Shown: positions 10,975 to 22,612, counted from the first letter of the stretch. The stretch: 64,000 bases of DNA from Heloderma charlesbogerti (GCA_026122225.1 JANEZZ010000739.1:868001-932000), one strand, 5' to 3'. Program-made: numbers and translations. The notes: generated by a model not told the origin, from the letters alone.

Positions 10975-12310
10975 CTGCAATGAGAGTTACAGGTGGTTTC
11001 ACCAAAGAATAAAGAGTGCGCTTGTACACCTCATCAGCACATGTAGGGTTGCCAGCTTTTGATTTGGCAATTTTAGCTCTGCTTCTAACGGCTCTTTGAT
11101 CTGCAGAAGTTAGCAGGTGATGGTGTGTAACAGTGAAAACAAGTACTTAGTGCTTTCTGTCTATCAGTTGGTCCTTAACTTGGTATATAAGCAGTCTAAG
11201 TACACACTCTCCCTGCCACTGGCTCTATACCACAGCTCAGATTTTAAGTCTGAGGTGCAGCATAAAAAGCTACATAGAAATACAGAATGAAGTTCTTGCA
11301 GGAGACAGCAGGACTTTTGAGCAAGCAAAAAAAAAAAGGAAGAATTCTAAGATAGGTTTTCAGCTAATCAAGAGCTAAATGCTTGTAATGGGTTGCTTGG
11401 TACCATCCTTGCATTTAATAAACTCCTTCCTGCACCCCATTAGAGTCATTCTCTTTCTACCCAGAAACAACACAGCACAAAGCAGATGAGCCAATTCTAA
11501 GGAGACAGGGAATGTAGAGCATGACTTTCTTGACATATCACTGCTTTTCTTGGAATTCCAAACGATATATGCTTATCACTGTGAATCTCTGTACCAACCA
11601 GTTCAGTGAAACAGGAAACAGACAATAAAATGAAGTCAGTTTAAGCAAGTGAAGTGATAATATCCCCTATCAAAAATCAGAGATATATGGAGGTAGGAGA
11701 ATGGCATCTCACATCTATATCTATATGAACAAACCTTATTGGGCCAGGATTGGCTGTAGGTAGCTCCCTATACCTCCCCCCGCAAGTACCAAATCTTGGT
11801 TTGCCCCTGTGTAATGTATGAAAAGGCCCCAAATCGGGCAGAGAAAATCACAGGGGTGAAAATTGTAGTCAGAAGAAAAGATTACGGTATTTGTCAAATG
11901 TAATATTCTCAAAAGAACAAAACATTGAAAGGGATGGAGGAGACCAAAATGGAGGCAGAAGATGAGAAGGAATGAAGTGTTAAAAATACAGGAATTGTAC
12001 ATCAAAAATGAATTAAAGGCAGGACACAATCCACCATCAGGTTCTTCTGCATGAACCCCATAGAATTGCACAGGTTTCATTCATTGCAATGGGGCTTCTA
12101 CAGGAGAACTACCCTGTGGAATGTTATGTGCCCAGCAAGGCAGGGGAAATAGAATAAAATGACCGAGAACCCAAAATATCTCCCCGAGTGCTACTTTTCA
12201 TGCTGAAAGGTAAGTCAAGTGTTGCTAAAGGTGTGTGTTGTTTAATTATTTCCTGCTCTCATTTATCATGAACAGAACATGTTAGAGGAAGAAAAGAAAG
12301 GACTCCTTAC

Positions 12311-12570
12311 ATATGTCTGTCAATCAACTTCTGTGTGGGCTTTTCCATGAACAATGGAATTTCATAGAAGAAGAAGATGTGAGCAGCAATGTCACCAATG
12401 ACAAGGTCTCCTGGCTGATAAAATTGATGAGGAATAGGGAGGGGATCGCTGTATATGGTACAGTTAATAGAATGTGTCTTGCAAACAGTATGACACAGCA
12501 GTGCAAGCAGCAACACCAGTAACAGCACCATCCAGGTGAGAAAACATCCCCTCCAAATGCAGATTCCCAT
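12311..12570 (-). CDS. V2R-A exon 1 (signal peptide and N-terminus)
   Basis: The ATG at 12570-12568 opens a hydrophobic signal peptide, with a run of Leu/Val at residues about 13-26. The mature N-terminus follows, with the V2R-like [10 protein letters not shown] and FYQPGDLVIGDI motifs. The exon ends with two bases of a split codon before the donor AT|GTAAGG (GT at 12310-12309), which exon 2 completes to Ile. A second in-frame Met at residue 14 corresponds to the start used in V2R-B. Confidence 0.88.
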
Positions 12571-13480
12571 ATTTCCATTTACAGCATTATCTCTCCTGCA
12601 CCAGTGCCTCTGTCTTGCTTTTAATAAGGCTTCCTTTTGTTACCTTTTATTAATCCTTGGCTCTACACAGCATCTTCTCTCTACCTCCTCTCATATGCTC
12701 CTCTCAGGATATCTGGGTTGCTGGATTGACCCAGTGTAGGTTCCGTCCTTTGAAATCCTCTCCGTTAGCTGTACAGCTACAAATATCACTGACTTTGCCT
12801 GTGTGTATATGTGTGGAGGGGGATGCTGAGAATACTGAATCAGACTTTAAAAAAAAATGGAAACTAGGAACACCACCTGTGGCAGTGGAGGAAGGAGGCC
12901 TATATCCCAAGTTTGTCCAAAAGAGCATAAATCGATCTTGCGGTAATATGGTGTGGGAGAGTGACAAAGAGAATGAGAGACAATACCTCTTGTATATGTT
13001 AGATTTAGGTGCAGAGTAACCCACAGATATGTATTGTTGTGTTACAGATCGTGGGGAAATCAGCTTGAAAAGATTGCTTAAATATAAAAGGGGAAAGAGT
13101 CGTATAAAATACTGTCGGGTACCTGACTACCTACCTCCAGGTCTAAACAACATGTGGGGTTTTTATAGCACCTTTCAGATACTGTTGTTGCTATTGTTCT
13201 TGGTGGTGACTCCTAGAAATCCATTGGCTAGCAGGAGAACAGTAATTTTGACAATGGTAGGATGCATAAGTGGCATTTCCCTAGAGTGTGGGCTTTTGTT
13301 GTGGTCCCAGACATGATGCAATTTCTGGGATTCCTCCTGAAACCCTACATCGATTATTTTCTCCTTTGAAGTTACAAAGTCAAGTGGCATATAACCTGCT
13401 AGGAACAGGTTGCCGTTGGCCAGTACAAGACATAAGCCAAAAACCAGCCTTTTAGCCACAGGTCACTGGGCATTTACTCT
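12571..13480. other. V2R-A upstream region
   Basis: This should hold the V2R-A promoter but no confident TATA or operator is visible. Short blocks such as CAGTAATTTTGACAATG (about 13240-13256) recur upstream of V2R-B near 35163-35180, showing that 5' flank was copied in the tandem duplication. Confidence 0.5.
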
Positions 13481-13609
13481 GCTCAGTTTCGTTTCAGTAC
13501 CTTATCTACATTTTTTAAAATAATTTTATTTGGTGCTTTTGTAATAAAAAAAAAGTATTTGAAATGTTTTAAAAGTGTGTGTGCACGCACAGCCTTTCTG
13601 ATGGAAGGG

Positions 13610-13742
13610 GTGGGCAACTTGCGGCCCTCAGCTGTCTTGGCCTACAACTCCCATCAGGCCCAGCAAGCATAGCCAATGATGAGGGCTGATGGGAGTTCCA
13701 GGCCAAAACACCTGGCGAGCCACAGTTTCCCAGCCCTGCTTT
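13610..13742. mobile_element. Palindromic MITE (ACAACTCCCATCAG family)
   Basis: The head GGGCAACTTGCGGCCCTCAG and middle CTACAACTCCCATCAGG fold back onto TGATGGGAGTTCCAGG and GAGCCACAGTTTCCCAGCCC. It is a non-coding fold-back element. Confidence 0.6.
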
Positions 13743-14639
13743 AGATGGAAAGGTGGGGTAGAAATATACGTACGTTTTAAAAAATGTAATGAGTTATAAT
13801 ACAGTGACTGCTTATTAAAAAAAAAAGAAAAGAATTAGATGGTTATGTAAGATGGTAAGCCATGGCAGGGTAGCTTTACCTTATAAATATATGGCATGTA
13901 TTCATTACACATGTTATAGATACATTACTTATACACACATTACATATACATTATATATTAAATGAAGCATATTTGTTTCATTCATAAATATGAATTCAGA
14001 GTTAGTGGTTTGAAACCCCTATCCCACCCCACAGAGGATTTTAGATAGTGAAGTCCTGCTGGAACATCCTTACAACTTTTTGCCCCACTTCAGCCTTCTT
14101 CGATTCTTCCAGCCCGTGCAACCCCAGCTGATACATATGGCAAGTGCTGTGTTTGGTACTATTGTCTTTTGACTCCTTCTGTTTTCATGGCTATGTAGTG
14201 CATTTCTGGGTGCTACTGGGCAGTATACAAATATTATAAATAGTTAAGAGAACGATCAAATAAGCCTTACCATGATCTGACATACAGAGTCCTTGTGGCA
14301 TAGTGGGCAGACTGCTAGACTTGGACTTGTTGGTCCTGGGTTCCCACTATGGGTTCTCAGTCACTGCATTCTGAATTACTATGGCCTCCTTCACACATCA
14401 CTTGTGTGACAGAACAGCATGGGTAGAAAGGGGTTGCTGGGCAGTGCCTCTGCCCCCACCAGATACCCCTGCCATCCAGGTGTTAGCATGAACGTCTAGA
14501 ATCATAGAATAGTAGTAGGGCTGGAAGGGGCCTACAAGGCCATCGAGTCCAACCCCCTGCTCAATGCAGGAATCCAAGTCAGAGCATCCCTGACAAATGG
14601 CTGTCCAGCCTCGTCTTGAAGGCCTCCAGTGTGGGAGAG

Positions 14640-15290
14640 CCCACCACCTCCCCAGGTAATTGGTTCCATTGTCGTATTGCTCTTACAGTCAGGAGGTTTT
14701 TCCTGATGTTCAGCCGGAATCTGGCTTCCTGTCACTTGAGCCCATTATTCCGTGTCCTGCACTCTGGGATGATCAAGAAGAGATCCTGGCCTTCTTCTCT
14801 GTGACAACCTTTCAAGTACTTGAAGAGTGCTATCATTCCCCTCAGTCTTCTCTTCTCAAGGCTAAACATGCCCAGTTCTTTCAGTCTCTCTTGGCATTTA
14901 TCCCTATTAAATGTCATTCTGTTGTTTTCTGCCCAGTGCTCCAGTCTATCCAGATCACTTTGAATTTTGTTTCTGTCTTCCAAAGTTATCCGCCACATAT
15001 TTCTTTTTGAACAAGTGATATCCTTCAATTGCTGTATTCCAGTCATGAGAGTCATCCCACCAAGTCTCAGTTATACCTATCAGGTCATAATTTCCCTCTT
15101 GTATTAAGAGGTCAAGTTCGTTCTGTTTGTTTCCCATACTCTGGGCATTAGTATATAGACATCGAAGACCATGTGCTTCATAGTCTGGCTTTCTTCCTAC
15201 ATGTGTCTGAAGACTATTATTGGGTGCTATCAGAGCTGTTCTCTCCATTGCAGTGCATGTGCCTATGTCCATCATTACCCCCAACATTAC
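14640..15290 (-). pseudogene. CR1 ORF2 remnant (endonuclease start joined to RT C-terminus)
   Basis: The N-terminal part reads LYTNAQSMGNKQNELDLLIQ and then [17 protein letters not shown], typical of the CR1 apurinic-type endonuclease. After YHLFKK near 15005 the homology jumps to the region following the RT palm, [20 protein letters not shown] and [10 protein letters not shown]. The two parts are in different frames. No YADD palm is present, so this copy cannot encode a working polymerase. Confidence 0.8.
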
Positions 15291-15310
15291 ATCTCCCTTC
15301 CCCGTAGGAT

Positions 15311-16336
15311 TCAGTTTAAAGCCCTCCTGATGAAGTTCTTCATGCTGTGGCCAAACACATTCTTCCCATCCTTTGTGAGGTGCAACCCATCCCTAGCCAA
15401 CAGCCCATCTTCCAGGAAGTATAGCCTGTGGTCCCAGAATCCAAATCTCTCTCGTCGGCACCACCTTCGTAGCCAGTCATTCACCCAGAGTATTGTTCGT
15501 TCCCTTTCTATCCCTCTTCTAACTACTGGAAGGATGAATGAGAAAACTATCTGGGCCCCAAAGTTCTTGAGTTTCCTTCCCAAAGCTTCAAAGTCTGACA
15601 TGATCTCTTCGTAGCTCCGCTTGGCGGTATCATTTGTTCCCACATGGATGAGGAGAAAGGGATACCTGTCAGTGGGCTTTATGAGTGCAGGCAACCCTTC
15701 AATCACGTCTCTAATCTGTCCTCCCGGGAGACAACATACCTGGCGAGTCCATGGGTCTTCGCGACATACTTGGGTCTCGACCCCACGCAGCAAGGAGTCT
15801 CCCACTACTACCACTCTTCTCTTCTTCTTCTTGTAGGCCTGGGTTTCATCGCCTCTGTTTGACTGACCTTTAGCCTCTTGCTCATTCTCATGCAGGTTCC
15901 CCTGTGATTCTTCCTCTGCAGGCTGTCCTCCAGTCTCATCTGCAAGTACCTGGAATCGGTTCCACAGCTCCACTGCTTCCACCGGTGCAGAGTGGCGTCT
16001 AGTTCTTCTTCTCCTAACTGTCACCCTTTTCCAAGGAGTATCCTCTATTCCATTTTTCTTCACCTCAGCATTTCCCACTGCCTCATCTTGCTGTTGCTCT
16101 TCAAGCTTCTGGTCTGCCCTTTGCTGCTGTAGTTCCTCCATTCTGTCCAAGAACTCTTCGTGTTCTCTTATTCCCCGGAGGGTCGACAGTCGCCGCTCCA
16201 GTCCACTTACTTTTTCCTCCAGCAGCGTGATCAACTTGCACTTGTTGCAGGTGTAGGCCATGTTGTTCTCCGGCAAGAAAACAAACATTGCACACACCTT
16301 GCAGGTCACCACCACTGGAGAGTCTTGTCCTTCCAT
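15311..16336 (-). CDS. CR1 ORF1 protein, intact (zinc-binding + esterase)
   Basis: This is an open frame of 341 codons from an ATG at 16336. The N-terminus carries two CxxC pairs (CKVC at residue about 12, CNKC at about 30), followed by a coiled-coil stretch (about 35-90) and basic KRVTVRRRRTRRH. The C-terminal half is an SGNH/GDSL-type esterase: VVVVGDSLLRGVE near 175 (nucleophile Ser), HVGTNDT near 230 and DGLHLTKDG near 318 (Asp-x-x-His). Such ORF1 proteins bind nucleic acid and may help ribonucleoprotein assembly. The frame survives although ORF2 is deleted, which may mean the deletion is recent or ORF1 could act in trans. Confidence 0.85.
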   Translation of the reverse strand: MEGQDSPVVVTCKVCAMFVFLPENNMAYTCNKCKLITLLEEKVSGLERRLSTLRGIREHEEFLDRMEELQQQRADQKLEEQQQDEAVGNAEVKKNGIEDTPWKRVTVRRRRTRRHSAPVEAVELWNRFQVLADETGGQPAEEESQGNLHENEQEAKGQSNRGDETQAYKKKKRRVVVVGDSLLRGVETQVCREDPWTRQVCCLPGGQIRDVIEGLPALIKPTDRYPFLLIHVGTNDTAKRSYEEIMSDFEALGRKLKNFGAQIVFSFILPVVRRGIERERTILWVNDWLRRWCRRERFGFWDHRLYFLEDGLLARDGLHLTKDGKNVFGHSMKNFIRRALN

Positions 16337-16439
16337 AGCCTCTTTTCCCTTTTTGTGTCTAGCTTTGTGATTGTTCTAGACTAGCCTGTGCCTGCTCCTC
16401 TACTCAGTAGAGGTTAAAAGCAGAGCCTGTCTATGTGAG

Positions 16440-16532
16440 CCAGGGAAGCCTACATGTGTAGGCTTCCCTGGAACCCTGATTGTGCAGGGTTCCAGGAGGC
16501 AGGGAGGCTTATGGATATAAGCCTCCCTGCCT
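16440..16532. repeat. Three consecutive perfect hairpins
   Basis: Hairpin 1: arms 16440-16453 and 16458-16471 (14 bp, 4-nt loop). Hairpin 2: arms 16467-16478 and 16485-16496 (12 bp, 6-nt loop), sharing bases with hairpin 1. Hairpin 3: arms 16497-16512 and 16517-16532 (16 bp, 4-nt loop). All stems are perfect. They lie 5' of CR1 ORF1 and may be part of the element's leader. Confidence 0.85.
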
Positions 16533-17462
16533 CAGATGTCCCTTGGGTTCTTTGCAAGATGAAGAAAAAGGCAGGATATAAAGGGATGTGTGTGTGTGTG
16601 TGTAGGATTCAGATAAACATGGGTTACAGGTAATGCCTCTGACTAAGGCAGACCAGAGCTTTGTGCTGCTGACTCAGTGTCAGTCAGAGAGTTCCATTGT
16701 CTCTTCTAGCCTTGCTAGGCCCTGGAGAACTTGTTCTCCAAACCGCCAAATATGGTGGCCTGGAAAGTTGTATATTGTGGGCTGAATAAACGAGGCAAGC
16801 AAGGCAGCTTGCAACATAGCTACCCTTTCCCCACATAATCTAGGCTCCCCACCCACCCCCTCAGCATTCTGTTTGTCCTTGTTTCTAAGGGACTATCTCA
16901 AGGTCTGGTGGGTTCTCATAGCCCGCAGAGCTTATGATATGGTCACCTTGGGGAGATCACTTTAAACTTCCCAGTATGGATGCTGTCTCTCAGGTTTTCT
17001 CCATGCCATCCCAGACATTTACTCTTAAAGCTTATTAAAGGTTTTAAAGAAGAATCACCTGAAGCAGTTGGTGGGCCAGTGCTCATGAATAGTTTTCCCC
17101 CATGGAGTCAGTGGGTAGAATCCAACTAAAGTCCTACCTAGAGTAGACCCATGGAAATGAATGGGACTTAAGTTAGTCATGACCCAGTTACTACAGAGAA
17201 CAATTTAAAGATTATTCTTTAATGGAACATAGGGGTTAGCAACTGCAGGGCCACGGGCCAACCTAGCCAAGTGAGAGGTGCTGCCTGGCTCCACTTGCAT
17301 ACCCAGGAGCAAAAGAGATATGTGAAAAAGGGGTTATTTGCTGTAAAAGAACTTGACAGCAGATCATGTTAAGGGTTAGGGGAGGGCAACTTCTGGAGGT
17401 CTGTGGACCAATTCCCCTCTGGAACCCGTCGGGGGGGGGAGGGAGGGTGCATCACACCCCAA

Positions 17463-17570
17463 AATTGCTACCATGCTGAATCAGACCAAGGTTCCATCTT
17501 CTCCAGCATTCCGTTCCAACAGTGGGCAACTAGCTGTCTGTGGGAAGCCCACGAGTAGGACATGAGCGTT
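17463..17570 (-). mobile_element. CR1 3'-end fragment
   Basis: Reverse complement matches the CCTTGGTCTGATCCAGCATGG tail region of the CR1 copy ending at 37865. It is short and non-coding. Confidence 0.5.
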
Positions 17571-17619
17571 TACATTTTCAAGCAACTGGGACACAAAGGC
17601 ATACTGCCTCTGAGCCTTT

Positions 17620-17995
17620 CTGCAGGAGCCTTTTATTGTGCACTCACGATTGCTCACTCACTGTAGTTTGCAGGTCCTTTACACATCGTCATCCTCCTCC
17701 AGGACCTCTTTCATGCTTTGCAACTATTATCATGTTTTTTTTCCTAACGAGGGAAGTCTAGTATTTTTTCTGAATGGTGCTATAGAAATGTAGCGCAATT
17801 GCACAATTCTGCTACATCACAGCACCACCTAGTGGTTGTGTAATGGAACATGCAGAAAAGAAGGGGGGAAAGCAGTGGAAAAAAACATGTGTAAAGGAGC
17901 CAAGCTAAATCCTGCAAAGTATCCAGAAGGAGAAGCTTTGGTAATAGTGCGGGTTAAAAGCCTCATGTAGAAAAGCCCTCTGATACTGGAGGAGG
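17620..17995. repeat. MITE-like dispersed repeat
   Basis: Shared blocks with 55040-55390 (CACTCACTG...TTGCAGGTCCTTT then CATCGTCATCCTCC) and with 5300-5710 (TTAAAAGCCTCATG, the complement of CATGAGGCTTTTAA). It is non-coding. Confidence 0.5.
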
Positions 17996-19090
17996 TATAT
18001 AGCCATTTTGAGTAGTCATGCCTCAAGCTCTGCATTGTTCCAGGGCACTCTGGAATGGCATGGGGAATGGCAGCTGCCACAAAAAGGCCCCCTCTTGCAG
18101 CTGCCATTTTTTTCCAGAATGTTTCTGAGTGTTGCCATGTCTGAGGCATTCTGAGAAAATAAAATGGTGAGTGACAAATGGGTACAGATGGGAGAATGAA
18201 AACAGCCCATTTGTACCCATAAGTACTCATTCATTACCCATGGCATTTGCTGAACCAGAGGTGCTCCATTTTTCATTCATTATGAAATGAATGCCAACCC
18301 CATGAAGATTTGGGGTCTGACCTGCCCCCCTCATCTGAATGTAAATCCTATGCTTTGAACTAGAGTTTTTGCCATCACCTTTTCTACTCTTCAACCCAAA
18401 CTCACCCTCCCTTGCTCTTTTTAGTAACACTGACTTCCTCCTCATCTCCTTTCTCCAATATGCCTCTGCTTCACTGGTTGCTGCACTCTCCGTAGTGACC
18501 CCTCCTATATAAATATAGGTTTATATAGATAAACCTATATTTGAAGGGATATTTTGGAACAAATGGAGCACGATATATTGAAATCTATTGATTTTAGCAA
18601 CACTACAAATTTGGACTAAACTTGGAAAATACTGAAGGCCATCATTATCTTTAATTAACACCATTTCCCCCTATTACTAATAAAGATTCCTTCCGGGGAA
18701 AACATGGAATACTAACATTCTGTAATATTTTGAAGGCACAACAGTGTAAGAGCTGGGATGATCAAAAGAAAAACATTGAATCTGAACAACCAGAGTGTTT
18801 TCAATTTTTGCAGTCAAAGCATGACAGTGCAATCCTATACATGTCTTACATGTCTATACATGTCTGTACAGTGCAATCCTATACATGTCGTCTCAGAAGT
18901 AAGACCCAATGAGTTATGGCACTTGCTCCAAGGTTAAGTTTCTATAGATTTGTAGTCTGGGACTAGTAATTAGGTCACGAAGGGTTTCCTTAGAACTCAT
19001 TTCACAGAGTCTGAAAGACTATTGGCAACAACTGTAAACTCCAGAGTACTGTGACTAAAAACTTACCAATTAACCTGCATAAGGGGACTA
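17996..19090. other. Spacer, no gene seen
   Basis: No exon or known repeat is convincing. Minus-strand open frames around 18016-18445 have no family resemblance and lack exon signals. An AT-rich inverted pair, AATATAGGTTTATA and TATAAACCTATATT, lies at about 18513-18541. Confidence 0.4.
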
Positions 19091-19094
19091 TTTT

Positions 19095-19318
19095 AAGACC
19101 TGTTGGGAGAACAGTTCATGGTTAGAATGTCAGAGGACTGGGGAGACCCAGGTTCAAATCCCCAGTCAGCCATGGAACTCACTTGGGCCAGTCACTATCT
19201 CTCAGCTTCACCTACCTCACAGGGTTGTTGTGATGTTAAAAATGGGCAGCAGAACCACGTACACTGCCTTGAGCTGCTTGAGGAAGGGCAGGATATAAAT
19301 CTAATAAATTAACAAGTA
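19095..19318 (+). mobile_element. CORE-SINE (MIR-like)
   Basis: A tRNA-like head with B-box GGTTCAAATCC is followed by a core (CACTTGGGCCAGTCACTATC), then ACCTACCTCACAGGGTTGTT, and a GGGCAGGATATAAAT tail. It is the plus-strand counterpart of the copy at 7028. Confidence 0.75.
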
Positions 19319-19625
19319 GACTGAATGAAAACTGGCACTTTCCTGAGAAGCAATCAATTCTGTATGTGTCAGTTTAAAAGACACCCCCCGCCCTCCACCC
19401 CCATAAGGTAAAATATTTTGGGGTTTTGACACCACGTAAAATGAACACAATTTTGAAAAACAACACAGATGCTTGTTGGAGATATGGTTTAGGGGCAGCA
19501 TAACATTTACAGATTTGGTGATTGTGTATCCTATTATTCAAGCAACTTGGACCCAAATAAAAAAAGATAGGGAATGGTTGGATATGAAGTAACACTAGGA
19601 TCCAGACAAATGCTTCTGGAATTAA

Positions 19626-19720
19626 GGCTGCGATCCCATACTCTCTTACTTGGAGTAAGCCCTATTGAATTCAGTGGGACTTAGTTCTGAGTAGACACGC
19701 ATATGTAGAATTAAACTGTT
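19626..19720. mobile_element. Short GCAATCCTATG-type fold-back MITE
   Basis: The head GCTGCGATCCCATACTCTCT and the internal pair AGTAAGCCCTATTGAATTC / CAGTGGGACTTAGTT form an imperfect palindrome. Related copies occur near 17110, 33868 and 59605. Confidence 0.5.
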
Positions 19721-19875
19721 AAGTTAAATATGCCCCAAACACTGTGTAATAGTTTCTAATCTCCTAACTGCTGCTAAACTGGTCATAGCTAAAATTGGAA
19801 AAATCCCAATTTTAATCCCTTATTTTTAAATAATATCCCAAGACCCTTATTTTAAAATAATAGATAAGTAAACAA

Positions 19876-20311
19876 AGATGATCAGGGGACGGGAAACAAA
19901 GCCCTATGAGGAGAGACTGAAAGAACTGGACATGTTTAGCCTTGAGAAGAGAAGACTGAGGGGAGATATGACAGCGTTCTTCAAGTACTTGAAAGGTTGT
20001 CACAAAGAGGAAGGCCAGGATCTCTTTTCAATCATCAGTGCAGGACACGGAATAATGGGCTCAAGTTACAGGAAGCCAGATTCCGGCTGAACATCAGGAA
20101 AAACTTCTTGACTGTTAGAGCAACACGGCAATGGAACCAATTACCTAGGGATTTAGTGGGCTCTCCCACACTGGAGGCATTCAAGAGGAGACTGGACAGC
20201 CGTCTGTCAGGGATGCTCTGACTTGGATTCCTGCAATGAGCAGGGGGTTGGCCTCGATGGCCTTGTAGGCCCCTTCCGACCCTACTATTCTGTGATTCTA
20301 TGATTCTATGA
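19876..20311 (+). mobile_element. CR1 LINE 3' fragment
   Basis: It encodes the end of ORF2 (RLNIRKNFLTVRATRQWNQL, PRDLVGSPTLEAFKRRLDSR) and ends in GATTCTATGATTCTATG repeats. It is 5'-truncated, with a frameshift between its two open segments. Confidence 0.85.
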
Positions 20312-20815
20312 ATGTTTGGCAGTTGCCACACCTAACTAATCTAAATGCATCACATTGAGAGATGGAAAGTAACAGAAACCAAGATTTTTGATTGAATGTC
20401 AGCCTATTATTGTCTGGATGTAATACCAATACTAATGTTTATAGTCGTTTCTCTACATTGTAAGTGTAAAATTTTAGCAATTTTGTAGTTTTATACCTTT
20501 TTAGACTGCTATTCTACATTTATTTTGTTATAATAATTAGAACTATCATGAATTGTACACACACACGCACAATTTTATATCTTGGATTTCCACTTTAAAA
20601 TAGTGCTTAAGGCAACTAACAATATTAAAAGAGTACACTCACAACAATTAAAAGAACGATTTAAAACAAAAAAGACAATACAGAAGATAAATTAAAACTA
20701 TTAGAGTTGGCATAAAAACCTAGGCCGATAAAAAGCCCACCTAAGCAGATTGGATTGGATCTAGACTTAGCCATGCTTAGAGTAGACCCACAGAAATCAA
20801 GTTAGTCATATTTAA
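20312..20815. other. AT-rich spacer
   Basis: Nothing coding. A short AC repeat at about 20560-20572 is the only feature. Confidence 0.5.
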
Positions 20816-20819
20816 CCCA

Positions 20820-21290
20820 GGGTGTAATCCTATGGCCATTAGACAGTGCCTAGAAGGCCATAGGATTGTTTGGTTTTCAGGAACCTACCTCGGAGCCCGC
20901 ACTCCAAGGTCAGTTCCTGGAAAACCACCTCCACGCTCCTCCCCCACCCCATTGTAGCCAGTACGGATTGTCTTTGGGCTTTGTGTTTGGAAGAGCAGCA
21001 TGGAGCGGGGCAAAAGGGGGTGTTCGCAGGGATTGGAAGGGGCCAGGGTGTGTGGAAATGCTGATACAATGCTTCCTATGCATCGACCGGCCTCCCCTGC
21101 TCTGAAGTCCTGTGGCTAGACAGCCGAAATTGGCCATCTAGTCATGAATGCAGGGCGGCCAGGATGCAGAGGAGAAGATCACGCTCCGCCCAACCTGCAT
21201 TGGATAGGTGGTCACCTCTGAGTTTGGAGGCGGCCACCTATCCCGACAGGATTGCTCCCTTGGTCATATCTAACTTAAGTCCCATTGGCT
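20820..21290. mobile_element. GC-rich MITE (GTAATCCTATGG family)
   Basis: It shares layout with 23880-24320, 25385-25830 and 29417-29873: an AATCCTATGG head, GC-rich middle with CAGTTCCTGGAAAACC-type blocks, and a hairpin around CTAGACAGCC...GGCCATCTAG. It has no supported coding sequence. Confidence 0.5.
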
Positions 21291-21375
21291 TTACTGGGTC
21301 TGTTCAAAGCATGACAAAACCTGGAGCCAACTTTACCCATGCGCAAAGAAATATGAATGACTATCTTTAGTTTAC

Positions 21376-21392
21376 AAACACACACACACACG
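21376..21392. repeat. (AC)n microsatellite
   Basis: About eight AC units. Confidence 0.8.
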
Positions 21393-21399
21393 TACATGT

Positions 21400-22229
21400 A
21401 TACAGTGTTTTCATCATTATCCTTAAAGTATTTTACAACAGTAATAAAACAAAATTCAACATTTCAACATATTCATCTTTATTGAGATGAGTCAAGAGAG
21501 ACACCAAAGAGCCACCCCAATTGGGGAGGCACAATTATGTTATAGAATAGCTGTGGATAATTCTCTGGATTACATGATACCAACTGTGGTCCTCCAGTTG
21601 GGTTCTACATAGTGGAGGAAACACTGAGCAACCTCCTCAAGTGTGTTGAAGGTAAAATTAAGAGAGGCTGCTTGGGTGTCAAGGCTCAAGGAGATGTGGA
21701 GGCCGGCTGAAAGTAAAATGTCCTGTGAGACCATGTGAATTCAGAGCATACTTAAAGAGCATCTCTACACCAGCCTAAAATCCCGCATTTAAAATGGAGC
21801 TTTCTGCTTCTGTTTTAAATGCAGGATCATGACAGACTCCCTTGACATGTGCTTCTTTTCCCCCATCCCCTTTCGCCTTCCTTCTCCCCCTTATCTGAGT
21901 CTTCCATATGTTTCATTGATCTCGCTCCTCTTCTTGAGGCTTTTCCTTTTTCTGGAGGGAACTCAAACAGAACTCAAGCAGGGTAATTTGATACCTCATT
22001 CTCTCCAATCAATTTAATAATGGAATAAAGGTCATTTAGTGCAGGAGATGCCCTGGAGGTTAACGACTTGCATACCACAAGTTCAAAGAGTAACTTCTTT
22101 CAGAGAATAAGATAATATACATTTAAACCAGTCCCAAACGAGTTTAACCATAATGATTGGGTTTCCCACAAGGTGGCTTAGGAAGTATTGTTTTTAGAAA
22201 TTTCCAAAGAAATACATCTGGGGCATTTC
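21400..22229. other. Spacer downstream of V2R-B
   Basis: No exon or element is recognised. An inverted pair, CTAAAATCCCGCATTTAAAATG and CTGTTTTAAATGCAGGATC, suggests a small decayed fold-back element near 21774-21830. Confidence 0.4.
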
Positions 22230-22590
22230 TATACAATGCATTTACTGTGCGCTCGTCATTCTCTACTCATGGTGATTTATGGGTTCTTTAGAAGACATTG
22301 TGACCCTCCAGTTTAGCTTCTGTGTCTAATCAGCACTTTCAGCAAGTTTTTTTTTAGAGCAGGGGAAATGCGGCATTAATTTGTGAATGTGAAAGTAACT
22401 GCATTTTTCACGTGTGTATTTGTGCTATTTTGCTATGCCACAGTGCCACTTAGAGGTTTTGTAGCGGAAAAGCAGGAAAGGAAATGCTCCTTGAGTAGTG
22501 CTTGAATCTCAATCTGCAATGAAACTGAAAGTAGATACAGTGGATTAACAGCCGATGACAGCCTCATGTAGAAAGGTTTGTAAAAGCAGA
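22230..22590. repeat. Dispersed MITE-like repeat
   Basis: Close relative of 5300-5710, with CTACTCATGGTGATTTATGGG, TGACCCTCCAGTTTAGCTTC, and TTAACAGCCGATGA blocks. The two copies lie on opposite sides of the V2R exon 6 copies, so they are independent insertions and not simple flank duplication. Confidence 0.55.
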
Positions 22591-22612
22591 ATAGAGAGAC
22601 AAATGTATAATT

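Larger units (their letters stand above)
4103..12570 (-). pseudogene. V2R-A: vomeronasal type-2 receptor with one in-frame stop
   Basis: This is a family C G-protein-coupled receptor of the vomeronasal type-2 family. Such receptors are expressed in vomeronasal sensory neurons and bind peptide or protein cues through a large extracellular Venus-flytrap domain. Six minus-strand exons can be placed: 12570-12311, 10974-10683, 8178-7330, 6705-6478, 6227-6101 and 5004-4103. All have GT/AG borders and compatible phases, and together they total 2,658 nt (886 codons). The only lesion found is a TAG codon in exon 3 at 7980-7978, where V2R-B has Ser. Everything downstream of the stop, including all seven helices, remains open. 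This points to a recent or segregating pseudogene, or to a base error in the assembly. Intron 2 is 2.5 kb against 128 bp in V2R-B because L2 and BovB sequence is inserted in it. V2R-B downstream on the same strand is its tandem paralogue. Confidence 0.9.
14498..16430 (-). mobile_element. CR1 LINE with internal deletion of ORF2
   Basis: The 3' end, with ATTCTATGATTCT-type tail, lies at 14498. Reading leftward from 16336 come ORF1, the start of the ORF2 endonuclease, and then an abrupt jump near 15000 to the C-terminal part of ORF2. Most of endonuclease and reverse transcriptase, about 2 kb, is therefore missing. A structured leader extends to 16532. Confidence 0.85.
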
